DNA of 40,050 bases from Oscillospiraceae bacterium (GCA_003512525.1 DOQG01000006.1:1-40050); one strand, 5' to 3'. Counted from the first letter of the stretch, positions 1-8,739 are shown. The notes: a model not told the origin generated them from the letters alone. A program made the numbers and translations.

Positions 1-2
1 CC

Positions 3-116
3 TCACACATAGCAGCAACGTTATTAAATAGAATAGCGAACCCGAGAAGTGCTATCTTGCAAAAGGCAGTATCGGAAGCCAGCTATCAGAGTATAAACAT
101 CAAACATTTTTGTTAA
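3..116 (+). CDS. Possible 3' end of an unidentified gene (partial)
   Basis: One plus-strand frame is open from the window edge for 37 codons to a TAA stop at 114-116. If real it would be the C-terminus of a protein that begins outside the window. The peptide is not recognised. An open frame this short can occur by chance, so the call is weak. The other plus-strand frames close within about 30 bases. Nothing else is seen between here and the terminator at 166-199. Confidence 0.2.
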   Translation, partial: SHIAATLLNRIANPRSAILQKAVSEASYQSINIKHFC

Positions 117-165
117 GCGGAAAACAGAAACTATATTGTTTATATCAAACAACTATTTTCCACAA

Positions 166-199
166 CCAAAAACAAACCCGCTGTCATAAAACAGCGGGT
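166..199 (-). terminator. Rho-independent terminator of the gltX operon
   Basis: A perfect 9-bp stem (176-184 with 191-199, six-base loop) lies 30 bases past the gltX stop. Read on the minus strand the stem is followed directly by a T-rich run (TTTGTTTTTGG), the layout of an intrinsic terminator for the leftward operon. Confidence 0.85.
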
Positions 200-229
200 C
201 TATCCTATTAACTTAATTCCAAACAGCTC

Positions 230-1888
230 TTATTCAGCCTTAACAGCCTCATTCAGCCTTTTCAGCGTTTCCTCTTCGCCGAGCATCTGCATAATAGTAT
301 ACAGATCGGGCGAGTTCTTCCTGCCTGTAACAGCAACTCTCAATATTCCGCACGCGTCCGCAACCGAACCCTTGTATGCGTCGGGGTTTGCCTTGTACTC
401 CTTAATGTTGGGGCAGAAGCCTAACGGCTCACCCACAGCCTTTACACCGTCAAACCACGCACTGCTGTCAACGCTGTGGTCATAAGCTGAAATATACGCC
501 GTTAAAAATGCTTTGCGCTCATCGGCAGTCAGCTTTTCATCAAACTCATAGCCGTCAACACCGTCACCGTAAAGGTAAGGGAACATCTCCGACAGATCGC
601 TCCACTTGGCTATATCCTTGCGGACCTTCTTGCCGTTATATTTCCAGAGCTTTATGCTTTCCTTGAACTTTTCGGGCGAAGCTGTGATATAGGCGTTCAG
701 CTTTTCGTCATTGTCCTTTGCCCATACACTTATCTCGTCAAAGAGCGTTTCTTCGCTCATCTTTGAGATAACGTCACGGCTTACGCTTGCAAGCTTATCC
801 ATATCGAACAGCGCACCGCTGACAGGCATCTTTTCAAGCTTGAACTTAAACTGCGACATATCGGCATCGGGGTTCTTCATTCTCCACTCCTCATAGTTGG
901 AGTTTGCAATAGTCATAAGGTATTCAAGCACCGACTGAACCGGGAAACCTGCCTTTGAGTAGAACGAAACGCTTGCCTCGGGGTCTTTTCTCTTGCTGAG
1001 CTTTCTCTTCTTGTTTTCGCCGCCGTCAAGCTTCATTATCGGGGCGATGTGAGCATACTTCGGCATTTTAAGACCGCTTGCTCTGAAAAGCTGTTCGTGC
1101 AGAGGATATGAGCTTATCCACTCGTCACCTCTTATAACGTGGGTAGTACCCATCAGAAAATCGTCTACAACGTGTGCAAAGTGGTATGTAGGGATACCGT
1201 CCGACTTTAAAAGCACAACGTCCATTATATTTTCGGGCATTTCGATGTTGCCGCGGATAAGGTCGCGGCAGGTTATCTTGTTTTCTGCGTTGCCGTCCGA
1301 ACGTAGACGCAGAACGTATTCCTTGCCTGCCTTTATATTTGCTTCTATTTCTTCAATGGACAGCTCTCTGCACTTTGCATAGCTGCCGTAATAGCCCATA
1401 TCGGCTTTTTCGGCCTCCTGTGCCTTTCTTATTTCGTCAAGCTCCTTAGCCGAACAGAAGCACGGATATGCAAGACCGCGCTTTACAAGATCCTTAGCAA
1501 AGGTCTGGTATATCTCTTTTCTCATACTCTGTCTGTACGGACCGTAGCTGCCCTTTTCAGGCTCTCCGTCAGCCGCCGCACCCTCGTCAAAGCATACGCC
1601 GTACTGTGCAAGAGATGTGATTATCTCGTCTGCTCCGTGTTCGATCTCACGCTTTTTGTCGGTATCCTCAAGACGCAGGTAGAATACACCGTCCGACTGC
1701 CTTGCCATACACATTGAAATAAGTGCGGCATACAGACCGCCTATGTGCATAAAGCCTGTAGGGCTGGGAGCAAATCTTGTCACAGCCGCCTTGTCGGGAA
1801 GTGTTCTTGCGGGATATTTTGCAAACATATCCTCGGGTGTTGTCCTGATGTCACCGAACAGAAGCTCGGCTAAATAATTGTTGTCCAT
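230..1888 (-). CDS. gltX: Glutamate--tRNA ligase (glutamyl-tRNA synthetase)
   Basis: Cytoplasmic class I aminoacyl-tRNA synthetase that charges tRNA(Glu), and in many Firmicutes also tRNA(Gln) before amidation; which applies here cannot be read from the sequence. The protein has 552 residues. The ATP-binding HIGH signature is near residue 47 in the segment RFAPSPTGFMHIGGLYAAL, and the KMSKS-type loop reads KLSKRKD near residue 300. It is longer than the usual 480-500 residues, with a long first insert and a lysine/glutamate-rich N-terminal 35 residues before the catalytic core. The ATG at 1888 follows a weak purine-rich site. It is the last gene of the leftward operon, 20 bases after the ECF S component, and is followed by the terminator at 166-199. 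No T-box-like leader is seen just upstream, which fits transcription from far upstream. Confidence 0.95.
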   Translation of the reverse strand: MDNNYLAELLFGDIRTTPEDMFAKYPARTLPDKAAVTRFAPSPTGFMHIGGLYAALISMCMARQSDGVFYLRLEDTDKKREIEHGADEIITSLAQYGVCFDEGAAADGEPEKGSYGPYRQSMRKEIYQTFAKDLVKRGLAYPCFCSAKELDEIRKAQEAEKADMGYYGSYAKCRELSIEEIEANIKAGKEYVLRLRSDGNAENKITCRDLIRGNIEMPENIMDVVLLKSDGIPTYHFAHVVDDFLMGTTHVIRGDEWISSYPLHEQLFRASGLKMPKYAHIAPIMKLDGGENKKRKLSKRKDPEASVSFYSKAGFPVQSVLEYLMTIANSNYEEWRMKNPDADMSQFKFKLEKMPVSGALFDMDKLASVSRDVISKMSEETLFDEISVWAKDNDEKLNAYITASPEKFKESIKLWKYNGKKVRKDIAKWSDLSEMFPYLYGDGVDGYEFDEKLTADERKAFLTAYISAYDHSVDSSAWFDGVKAVGEPLGFCPNIKEYKANPDAYKGSVADACGILRVAVTGRKNSPDLYTIMQMLGEEETLKRLNEAVKAE

Positions 1889-1908
1889 TTTTTCGCCCTT
1901 CGTTTATT

Positions 1909-2514
1909 TTATTTTTTAATGTGCTTCTTAGCGACCTTGAGTATCAGCACGATAGCCGAGCTGAGTACCAGATTTATCGCAAGCTCTACAACAAAGTTAA
2001 GTCCTACAAATGCGGTCACCATATATACGCCGACATTTTCAAAGCCTGCGCCTGCTGCCCACTGAGCAATAGTGTCATAGAAAAATACAAGACAGCCTAA
2101 AAGGAAAATGCCCGTATTTACTATCGGGGACACAATGCCCGCGCCTATTACTCCGAGTATATCGTTCTTGCGACTAAACAGACTGTAGATAAATCCTGCG
2201 GCGGCACCTGCAAGAGTGCCCTTTAAAAGTACTGTAATTATCGTTCCGGGGACGTTTATCGCAAGAAAAGCTCCTGCGTCTGTAAACAGTACGACCACGC
2301 CGAATACAAAGCCGAGCCATGCACCCGCCTTCCAGCCGTAGAGAGCCGCACCGACCACTATCGGAACGAGTACAAGCGTAATGTTGAATACGCCGAAACG
2401 GATCGCTATAGCCATAGCCTGTAATACGACTACTATAGCTGTCAGCAGTCCCATTGTTGTGAGCATCATAGTTTTGTTTTTTGTAGATGCAAGTGTGTTG
2501 TTTGCGTTTGACAT
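1909..2514 (-). CDS. ECF transporter S component (substrate-binding membrane subunit), possibly for pantothenate
   Basis: A 201-residue, strongly hydrophobic protein with about six membrane segments and a basic C-terminal tail (KVAKKHIKK). Its pattern matches energy-coupling-factor S components (ECF_trnsprt fold): a short N-terminal cytoplasmic stretch, then a helix beginning LTTMGLLTAIVVVLQAM, small-residue-rich helices and a loop ending in a GW motif near residue 65. S components bind a vitamin or metal and work with the shared EcfA-EcfA'-EcfT module, which is not in this window. Substrate cannot be read from the sequence. The neighbour coaX, 139 bases upstream in the same operon, makes pantothenate the leading guess, but folate, riboflavin and queuosine-precursor transporters share the fold. 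A strong AGGAG site sits seven bases before the ATG. The intervening leader is described separately. Confidence 0.75.
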   Translation of the reverse strand: MSNANNTLASTKNKTMMLTTMGLLTAIVVVLQAMAIAIRFGVFNITLVLVPIVVGAALYGWKAGAWLGFVFGVVVLFTDAGAFLAINVPGTIITVLLKGTLAGAAAGFIYSLFSRKNDILGVIGAGIVSPIVNTGIFLLGCLVFFYDTIAQWAAGAGFENVGVYMVTAFVGLNFVVELAINLVLSSAIVLILKVAKKHIKK

Positions 2515-2653
2515 AAAAATCTCCTTTGCTGAAGTCCCATTGTCAGTGGGTACCTCGCAGGGTTGTATATTTTACATATCATCTGCAAATCAGAATTTGA
2601 TCACAGCCGGTAACCGCAGAAATAATATCTGTAGGTTCCGTCCACAGTGCCGT
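2515..2653 (-). promoter_or_regulatory. Structured leader between coaX and the ECF S component
   Basis: This 139-base gap is unusually long for an otherwise tightly packed operon. On the minus strand it can fold into two hairpins. The first (2608-2640) pairs CAGA with TCTG around a TATTATT loop and extends through a CGG/CCG base. The second lies close to the ribosome binding site and pairs CTG-GT-CCCA with TGGG-AC-CAG (about 2528-2561), ending just before CAAAGGAG. Genes for ECF S components are often controlled by riboswitches in Firmicutes. I could not match this leader to the THF, TPP, preQ1, FMN or other riboswitch consensus patterns I know, so a regulatory role is inference. Confidence 0.35.
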
Positions 2654-3427
2654 TTACTTCTTCTGATTTTTCTTGTAGATAATATGCAGACCCTCTAATA
2701 CAAGGTTAGGATCGACCGTCAGCTCACGCCTGCAAAGCGGAGCTATAAGGCTTGCATAACCTCCTGTTGCGACTATTGTCGCCTTTTCCCCGAGCTCTTC
2801 CTCGTACCGCTCTATCATACCGTCTATCATGCAGGCAATGCCGCCGATAACTCCGGCACGCATACTGTCGGGGCTGTTTGTACCTATCATCTTTTTGACG
2901 GATTCCGCACCGATAAGCGGCAAAGATGCCGTCTTGCCGGAAAGCGCCTCGAATGATAATCTCGGGCCGGGCGCTATCGCACCGCCGAGAATTGCGCCGC
3001 TCTTGTCAAGCGCGAATATCTTAAGGCACGTTCCTACATCTATGAATATGCACGGCAAGGGATACTTGTTCTTAGCCGCTACACCGCCGCATACAAGGTC
3101 ACTGCCGAGTACGGACGGATCGTCTATCTTAATGTTAAGTCCCGTTTTTATACCGGGGGACACAACTATAGGCTTTACATTACAGAGCTTTTCTATGCCT
3201 CTTTCAAGAACAGGCGTAACAGGTGATACGACAGAGGAAATGATACAGCCGGTTATAGCCGCATTTTCAAAGCCGTAAAGGGACAGTATATCCCTGAGCT
3301 TTATCGCATACTGGTCTTCCATTCTTGAAACCTGTGTGTTGAGCCTTGATATAAAGCACAGCTCACCTTTATCGTCAAAGCCGCCGAAAACTATATTTGT
3401 ATTGCCTACATCTACTGCAAGTATCAT
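2654..3427 (-). CDS. coaX: Type III pantothenate kinase
   Basis: Phosphorylates pantothenate to 4'-phosphopantothenate, the first step of coenzyme A synthesis; the family acts in the cytosol as a dimer of ASKHA fold. The 257-residue length is typical. The N-terminal phosphate motif DVGNTN (residues 6-11) is intact, the conserved Asp is in LGSDL (D110), and the second phosphate motif reads DVGTCLK (130-136), followed by GGAIAPGP and TGG near residue 219. Family members usually have a Thr where K136 stands, and Arg/Asn after D110 where this protein has Leu/Gly, so it is a divergent member. The ATG overlaps the yfhO stop by four bases (ATGA), and GGAGGG sits six bases before it, suggesting translational coupling. 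The ECF S component downstream may supply its substrate. Confidence 0.9.
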   Translation of the reverse strand: MILAVDVGNTNIVFGGFDDKGELCFISRLNTQVSRMEDQYAIKLRDILSLYGFENAAITGCIISSVVSPVTPVLERGIEKLCNVKPIVVSPGIKTGLNIKIDDPSVLGSDLVCGGVAAKNKYPLPCIFIDVGTCLKIFALDKSGAILGGAIAPGPRLSFEALSGKTASLPLIGAESVKKMIGTNSPDSMRAGVIGGIACMIDGMIERYEEELGEKATIVATGGYASLIAPLCRRELTVDPNLVLEGLHIIYKKNQKK

Positions 3428-6186
3428 TCTTTGCCCTCCGGTTTTTCGGATATATCGTTTTCTATTATAGCATCAGTTTCGTCAATGTCAATATCTTCAG
3501 CCTTATTTAACGCTTTCGTAAGCTTTACAGGCTTCTTTATCTTAAGATATATCAGTATCATACCCACAAAGATCGCCGTGCCGACTACTGTCAGTATAAT
3601 TCCTGTGCCGAGTCCTGCCGCGAAGAATTTAAATTCGACAACGTGCTCGCCCTCGGTCAGCTCTACTGTCATAAGTGCGTCATTAAGCGCAGTGCCGTAA
3701 TCCGTCTTTACGCCGTCAACATACACCGTCCAGCCCTTTTCGGCGGGGATAGTCGTGAACAGCATATCGCCGCTCTTAGCGTTTACCGTAAAGCGTATAT
3801 CGGTCTGACTTACCTTTTCGACCGTTGTATCGGCGTTCTTTTCCCACATCTGTGCTATTGCCGCTGTTTCCGCGTCCTCGTTATAAACGGCGAACTGCGG
3901 CTCTCTGAAATAAAGATCACTCTTTTTGAGAACAAGCTTTACAGTGACGGTTTCGTCCTTTTCAAACTTGCCGAGATCCTTAATATTATGGTTGTCGCTC
4001 TCAAAGCATATACCCTTGTATGCTCCGTTTACATAAAGCGCGGCTTCGCGCTGATAATCGGTCGGCAGGAACATATACACCTCGCCGCTCTTTGGTGCAG
4101 TTATCGTATATGTTACACTTGCTTCTCCCTTAGCTTCCGTAAATCCGATATGGCTGTTTTCAAACGAGCCCTTCTTGCAGTTTTCGGCATAAGGCTCGCC
4201 GTCTGCGGAGAACACCGTGAAGAACTCCCTGTTACCGCCTGTCATGGCGTTCAGCAACTTGTTCTGATTGTCGAATACGTCATACTTTGACAGCTCAAGC
4301 GATGATACCTTGCTGTTTACAAGATAGCCTACCGGCAGAGCGTCCTTGTTTTCGGTAACGGTTATATCGTCCGCAGACCTTATGTTTGCGGTCGACTCGC
4401 CCTGACAGTCGAGGATATACTTTACACCGAAGATATCGCTTGTCAGCGGAGTGTTACCCGAAAATCTCGAATAGTGTCCGTTAGAGGTGAAGCCGAAATA
4501 TCCCAGCATATCTATAGCCCTTGCATTAAGCGTACTGCTTGAATGCGACAGTCCGTACATATTTACCGCCATCGGGTCGTTTACCGAACGGAAGAAGTTC
4601 TTTTCTATCCTGTAGAAGCCGTCGTCCTGCTCCTTTATTTCCTCAACCTTTTCACGCAGAGGAAGTATAACGCTTAAGTAGCTGTCCCTTGTCGAGAATG
4701 TTATATCCTGGTGCATCTTTGTAAGCGTATTTGTAGTGTTAAAGCAAAGCTCTGCACATATGACCGCCGTTACAAGGATAACGCCCGTCTTTGATACGTT
4801 TTTCCCGCCGCCGTAATGCCTTACCGCAAATACGGTAATTCCCGCAACCGCCATAAATGCTATCGCCGGGAGCGCAACGGTTATGCCGTCAAATACCTCT
4901 CTGCCCTCACTGCCGAGCGTGGTTATGAAAGTATCCTGTGCCTCTGTGTATATTATGAGAGCAATATAGCTCAGTGTAATCGCTCCTAAAGTCCTTGCCT
5001 TGACCTCTTTCAGCTGTTCAAAGCAATGCGCCGCAAGTGCCACTATCACAAACGACAGCATAAACGAGTAGCGGTAAGGAAGCCAGTTCGGCATCTGTCC
5101 GCCGTGCCATATCATATCGACAGGACGGATATACATACTTACCGTCAGCAGTGCGATAAGCGTACCGGCCGCAAGCTTCTTCTTGAAGTGATATGCCTTA
5201 CAGCAGAAAAATCCCGCCGCGAGCACAAGCGCCAGCGACCCACAGAATATAAACGGCAGCCCTTCCATTCTTACCGTGTCGTAAGTATTGGGAAACAGCT
5301 TTCTTGCTATATCTACAAGGTTGAAATTATTAGCAAGCGAATAGTCAGGCTCGGTAAAGCTGAACTTGCCGTTCTGTAATGAGTTGTAAACGGGCAGTAT
5401 CATAAATGCGCTCATCATAGCCGATACTATTCCGCACACCCCGAAGAACGCACCCTTTGTGACAAATTTCTTTACTATGCCCGCTCCGGTGCTGCCTGTA
5501 TAGGTTTCAAGCGAGAAGTAACGGCAGATAAAGTACAGCACCGAGAATATCGCCGCCATAAAGCCTATGTAGAAGTTTGACACAAATGCATACACAAGCG
5601 AGCCGATAAGCAGTCGGAAGCGGTTTTCCTTTATCAGCGAATCTATGCCCCAGCAGATAAGCGGCAGGGCGATAACGCAGTCAAGCCACATAGGGTTCAT
5701 GGTTTGTACCACCATATACGCACACATGGCATACATAGGCGCAAACACAGCCGCAGTGATCTTTGACAGCTTCTGCGACTTATGCGCAAACAGTGCAAAA
5801 GCGACACCGCACGCACCGAACTTTGCCAGTATCATTGTGAGCAGACCCTCGGTTATCATACTGCGCGGGAATATCCACACCAGTATGTTGAACGGGCTTG
5901 CAAGGTAGTAGCCGATGATACCCATAAACTCGCCCGACAGGTTTCTGCTCCACGAGTACATCAGGCTTTCACCGTTGCCTATTACGTCATGCACATAGTC
6001 ATAGTAGAAAACGTACTGCGCGTTGAGGTCAAGCGACAGCACCGACTTTTCACCGAAAGGGTATATACCGAATGTGACATACGCTATACCCATTAGTATC
6101 ACAGGGATAAGAAATGCCGCGAACAGATAACCGTTCTTATAGCACAAGTGCCTGAATGACAGCATTTTTTCTCTGAAAGAAGCCAT
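3424..6186 (-). CDS. yfhO: YfhO family polytopic membrane protein (probable envelope-polymer glycosyltransferase)
   Basis: A 920-residue protein with about a dozen membrane segments in the first 480 residues, a large extracytoplasmic domain (about 490-850, including GVKYILD and YFREPQFAVYNED, a shape typical of YfhO proteins), a final helix (about 858-880) and an acidic tail. The N-terminal part has the layout of GT-C glycosyltransferases, with early acidic residues after the first helix (SLDLNAQY). In Bacillus and Staphylococcus YfhO works with CsbB, which loads a sugar on undecaprenyl phosphate; YfhO then transfers it to lipoteichoic acid outside the cell. The gene directly upstream encodes just such a GT2 enzyme and overlaps it by one base (TAATG), which supports the same pairing here. 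The acceptor polymer in this organism is unknown. Confidence 0.85.
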   Translation of the reverse strand: MASFREKMLSFRHLCYKNGYLFAAFLIPVILMGIAYVTFGIYPFGEKSVLSLDLNAQYVFYYDYVHDVIGNGESLMYSWSRNLSGEFMGIIGYYLASPFNILVWIFPRSMITEGLLTMILAKFGACGVAFALFAHKSQKLSKITAAVFAPMYAMCAYMVVQTMNPMWLDCVIALPLICWGIDSLIKENRFRLLIGSLVYAFVSNFYIGFMAAIFSVLYFICRYFSLETYTGSTGAGIVKKFVTKGAFFGVCGIVSAMMSAFMILPVYNSLQNGKFSFTEPDYSLANNFNLVDIARKLFPNTYDTVRMEGLPFIFCGSLALVLAAGFFCCKAYHFKKKLAAGTLIALLTVSMYIRPVDMIWHGGQMPNWLPYRYSFMLSFVIVALAAHCFEQLKEVKARTLGAITLSYIALIIYTEAQDTFITTLGSEGREVFDGITVALPAIAFMAVAGITVFAVRHYGGGKNVSKTGVILVTAVICAELCFNTTNTLTKMHQDITFSTRDSYLSVILPLREKVEEIKEQDDGFYRIEKNFFRSVNDPMAVNMYGLSHSSSTLNARAIDMLGYFGFTSNGHYSRFSGNTPLTSDIFGVKYILDCQGESTANIRSADDITVTENKDALPVGYLVNSKVSSLELSKYDVFDNQNKLLNAMTGGNREFFTVFSADGEPYAENCKKGSFENSHIGFTEAKGEASVTYTITAPKSGEVYMFLPTDYQREAALYVNGAYKGICFESDNHNIKDLGKFEKDETVTVKLVLKKSDLYFREPQFAVYNEDAETAAIAQMWEKNADTTVEKVSQTDIRFTVNAKSGDMLFTTIPAEKGWTVYVDGVKTDYGTALNDALMTVELTEGEHVVEFKFFAAGLGTGIILTVVGTAIFVGMILIYLKIKKPVKLTKALNKAEDIDIDETDAIIENDISEKPEGKE

Positions 6187-7121
6187 TATTTTTCGTCCTC
6201 ACATTTTTGTCTGTGCCCCGACTCTTCACTTACTATATATCTCGGGCGCTGTTTTATCTCTTCGTATATCTTGCTCAGATAGTATCCGATAATTCCGATG
6301 CCGAGCATAAGTATACTGCCTATTATCAGAAGCAGGAGTATAACGGTCGAAAAGCCGTCCGCCGCTGTCCCCGTACAGAAGTTGACTATCGTCTGTACTG
6401 CAAGTATCACAGCGAATAAGAAGAATAGTATACCCGACCAGGTGATGATGTGCATAGGTACGTTCGTAAAGCTGGTTATCGAGCTTAAAGCATACTTGAA
6501 CAGCTTTCTGAACGACCACTTGGTTTTGCCGGCGTTTCTCGGCGCAACGTCAAACTCCACACGCTCTGTCCTGAAGCCTACCCAGCTTGAAAGCGCACGG
6601 AAGAATGTCAGTCTTTCGGGCATTTCGTTCAGTGCGTCTACCACCTTGCGATCCATAAGCTTATAGTCGCTCGCGCCGTCCAGCTCAATGTTCGAGCTGT
6701 TCTTCATCATACGGTAAAAGGTCTTTGCGAAGAGCTTGTATACTATGCCCTCCTTGCCCCTTGACGCTTTTATGGCTTCGACTACCTCAGCGCCGTTCTT
6801 CCACGCGGTGTACATCTTTTCAAGAAGCTCGGGCGGGTGCTGTAAATCGCAGTCTATCACCGCAACGCAGTCGCCGTCTGCGGCTTTAAGCCCCGCAAAG
6901 ATAGCGCCCTCCTTGCCGAAATTCCTCGAAAAATGAAGCCCTCTTATATGCTCGTCAGTTTCGCCGAGCTGTTTTATAAGCTCCCATGTGCCGTCCCTTG
7001 AGCCGTCATCAACAAAAATCAGCTCATAGTCATCAAGCGGCGCTAATATGCCGCCAAGCCTTTCGGCGGCGGCAGGTATATTCTCCTGCTCGTTATACGC
7101 AGGTATTACTACTGAAATCAT
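6186..7121 (-). CDS. CsbB/GtrB-type glycosyltransferase family 2 (undecaprenyl-phosphate sugar transferase)
   Basis: A 311-residue GT2 enzyme of the polyprenol-phosphate glycosyltransferase group. The N-terminal GT-A domain starts with VVIPAYNEQENI (about 3-14), has the DDGS motif near residue 38 and the metal-binding DCDLQHPPEL near 89-98. The segment LDGASDYKLMDRKVV (about 147-161) is typical of DPM1/GtrB/CsbB proteins. Two C-terminal membrane helices (about 225-250 and 262-285) anchor it to the membrane. It should transfer a sugar from a nucleotide donor to undecaprenyl phosphate on the cytosolic side, for use outside by the YfhO protein encoded next. One base separates it from yjbQ. GGAG lies six bases before the ATG. 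The sugar (GlcNAc in B. subtilis CsbB) cannot be told from sequence. Confidence 0.9.
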   Translation of the reverse strand: MISVVIPAYNEQENIPAAAERLGGILAPLDDYELIFVDDGSRDGTWELIKQLGETDEHIRGLHFSRNFGKEGAIFAGLKAADGDCVAVIDCDLQHPPELLEKMYTAWKNGAEVVEAIKASRGKEGIVYKLFAKTFYRMMKNSSNIELDGASDYKLMDRKVVDALNEMPERLTFFRALSSWVGFRTERVEFDVAPRNAGKTKWSFRKLFKYALSSITSFTNVPMHIITWSGILFFLFAVILAVQTIVNFCTGTAADGFSTVILLLLIIGSILMLGIGIIGYYLSKIYEEIKQRPRYIVSEESGHRQKCEDEK

Positions 7122-7122
7122 C

Positions 7123-7509
7123 TTATTCTCCGACTATATTTATCTCTACTGTCTTTTCACGTTCTCCGTCAAAGTCCATATATATTATGTATTGCGAAAG
7201 TCCGAGTGATATCTCGCTGTCGCAGATAGCCGCAGTCACCGAGCCGCCCGCAAGCTGATGGCAGATAGCCGCCCTGAGCGGCTCTTCCGCAAGGGTAGAT
7301 ACCTTTTCATAGTATTTGAGGTATCCATTCAGTGCCTCGGGGTCGTTTGTCGCGGTGAACACAGAGGCGGTAGTATGCATAGACGAAACTGTTATGATAC
7401 CGTTTCTGATATTGGATCTTCTCACGCACTCCATTACATCTTCCGTAAGATCCATATACCCTGTCTTTGACGGGATAGTGATAGTAAAAGTCTGCTTTGC
7501 GTTATTCAT
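7123..7509 (-). CDS. yjbQ: YjbQ/UPF0047 family protein
   Basis: A 128-residue soluble protein of the YjbQ (UPF0047) family, recognised by SSMHTTASVF (about 42-51), the conserved C-terminal core GGSVTAAICDSEISLGLSQ (about 88-106) and YMDFDGERE (about 109-117). Family proteins are small trimers, and the E. coli member has a weak thiamine-phosphate synthase activity; the true physiological role is not established. This copy is a little shorter than most and lacks the usual NADAHLRAS stretch before the GxS motif, carrying CHQLAGGS there, so it may belong to a divergent branch. It sits between a DUF4097 gene and the glycosyltransferase gene in the same leftward operon, but no functional link is obvious. 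Confidence 0.8.
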   Translation of the reverse strand: MNNAKQTFTITIPSKTGYMDLTEDVMECVRRSNIRNGIITVSSMHTTASVFTATNDPEALNGYLKYYEKVSTLAEEPLRAAICHQLAGGSVTAAICDSEISLGLSQYIIYMDFDGEREKTVEINIVGE

Positions 7510-7543
7510 AATACATATCCTTTCATATTGCGGCTTTGCCGCG

Positions 7544-8329
7544 TTACTGAGCCTGCTTTATATTTGTATTTATTCTTACTCTGCCCGAGGGCGAGGTTAT
7601 CCCGAGATCATCTTTTTCTGCGGCTCTGCCGTCACTCATAGCGGCAAGTCCGTTGACATAGCACCGTGTACCGGGAGAGATCACCGTATCTGCGTCCCGG
7701 GCAAAGTCGATGTCTATGCTTCCCGATGAGTTTACAAGCTTACCGCCCGAAAATTCATCTATATACATATCTATCCTGCCGCTGTCGCATTCGATATCAA
7801 GCGTACCCGTGCAGGACAGCCGCTCAATTTCCGCACTGCCGCTCTTACACCTGATATTCACCATATACCCGCTCACCGCACAGCAGTGCAGGTCGGTCGA
7901 CGCAGAATAGAGGTTAAGGCTTGCAAACGGCTTATCCGGCAGCTGAATTTCTATCCTGTAGCTGAACTGCTCACGGGTGAACAGCGTTATCACAAAGCCG
8001 GGTACTTGTTCTATCACAAGCCGCCCGCCGTCGTCAAACACCTCGACCTCGGTGTCGCTGACATACGAAACGTGTATCATATCATCGGCAGACCGCGTTA
8101 TGTACACCGGTATATCTGTCGTTTCCACCGTCAGAAATTCGGTAAACGGAAAGCTCTGTGAGCCGCGCTTTACAGAGCTTCTGTAGTCCTTATCGAGAAA
8201 TATCGCGCAGCACAGCGCCGCGATAAGGCACACCGAGCCCGACACGAAGAACACGCGGATAAGCACCTGAACCGTGCTCAGCTTCTGCACGCGCATATGG
8301 CGGAAGCGGATAACGTTTTTCAGCTTCAT
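7544..8329 (-). CDS. DUF4097 (putative adhesin-like beta-helix) membrane-anchored protein
   Basis: A 261-residue protein with one membrane segment (about residues 21-47) after a basic N-terminus, followed by an extracytoplasmic domain. The C-terminal 190 residues consist of short beta-rich repeats alternating hydrophobic residues with Gly/Ser/Asp (SGSAEIERLSC, SGRIDMYIDEF, SGSIDIDFARD, SGRVRINTN), the pattern of DUF4097 domains, thought to form a beta-solenoid. DUF4097 genes often sit beside small membrane regulators of the PspC or DUF1700 kind; here the partner is the 109-residue membrane protein whose 3' end overlaps it by four bases. A role in envelope sensing or stress would be inference. 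Five Cys residues in the outer domain are more than usual for an exported protein. Confidence 0.7.
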   Translation of the reverse strand: MKLKNVIRFRHMRVQKLSTVQVLIRVFFVSGSVCLIAALCCAIFLDKDYRSSVKRGSQSFPFTEFLTVETTDIPVYITRSADDMIHVSYVSDTEVEVFDDGGRLVIEQVPGFVITLFTREQFSYRIEIQLPDKPFASLNLYSASTDLHCCAVSGYMVNIRCKSGSAEIERLSCTGTLDIECDSGRIDMYIDEFSGGKLVNSSGSIDIDFARDADTVISPGTRCYVNGLAAMSDGRAAEKDDLGITSPSGRVRINTNIKQAQ

Positions 8330-8655
8330 TCTTTAACGGACGAGAAGAGTCTGTATACATATGATGCCGCGGCGGGACACAGTCTTGCCGTGCTCAGAAG
8401 TATAAGTCCCAGTCCGAACAGCAGGCTTGCCGCTCCAAAAAACAGCATTGTAAGCGCCGAAAGGTCGGACACAAATATACTGCCCTTGCCGACAACTCTT
8501 ATCACAGCCGACGGCAGTGTTATCATTCCGTTTGCTATAAGCGCAAGCGCAAAAACCATCACAACAAGTATGCCTGTAAAAATAGCCGCCGATAAGGCGA
8601 TACGGCACACCGTCTGCGGTATGCGCGAAAATTTGCATAAAGTTTTAGTCTGCAT
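8326..8655 (-). CDS. Small two-to-three-helix membrane protein of unknown function
   Basis: A 109-residue membrane protein that I do not recognise. Two clear helices (about 17-41 and 62-84) and a short basic/Cys segment at each end can be seen. An upstream in-frame ATG at 8769 would add 38 mostly polar residues, but the start at 8655 is chosen because AGGAG lies six bases before it and because the longer version would begin upstream of the promoter at 8740-8769. It is the first gene of the leftward operon and overlaps the DUF4097 gene by four bases (ATGA), so the two are probably translated together and may form one membrane unit. Confidence 0.6.
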   Translation of the reverse strand: MQTKTLCKFSRIPQTVCRIALSAAIFTGILVVMVFALALIANGMITLPSAVIRVVGKGSIFVSDLSALTMLFFGAASLLFGLGLILLSTARLCPAAASYVYRLFSSVKE

Positions 8656-8739
8656 AAAAACTCCTGTATTTTCTGTCTTTATATCAGGGTAAACTGCGCA
8701 TTGCGTATTCTGCCCCATTTTGTTTATACAATTAAGTGT

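Noticed and set aside
2381..2698. Plus-strand frame of 105 codons
   Set aside because: It is antisense to the S component gene, its leader and the end of coaX, lacks a convincing binding site and has no recognisable protein features.
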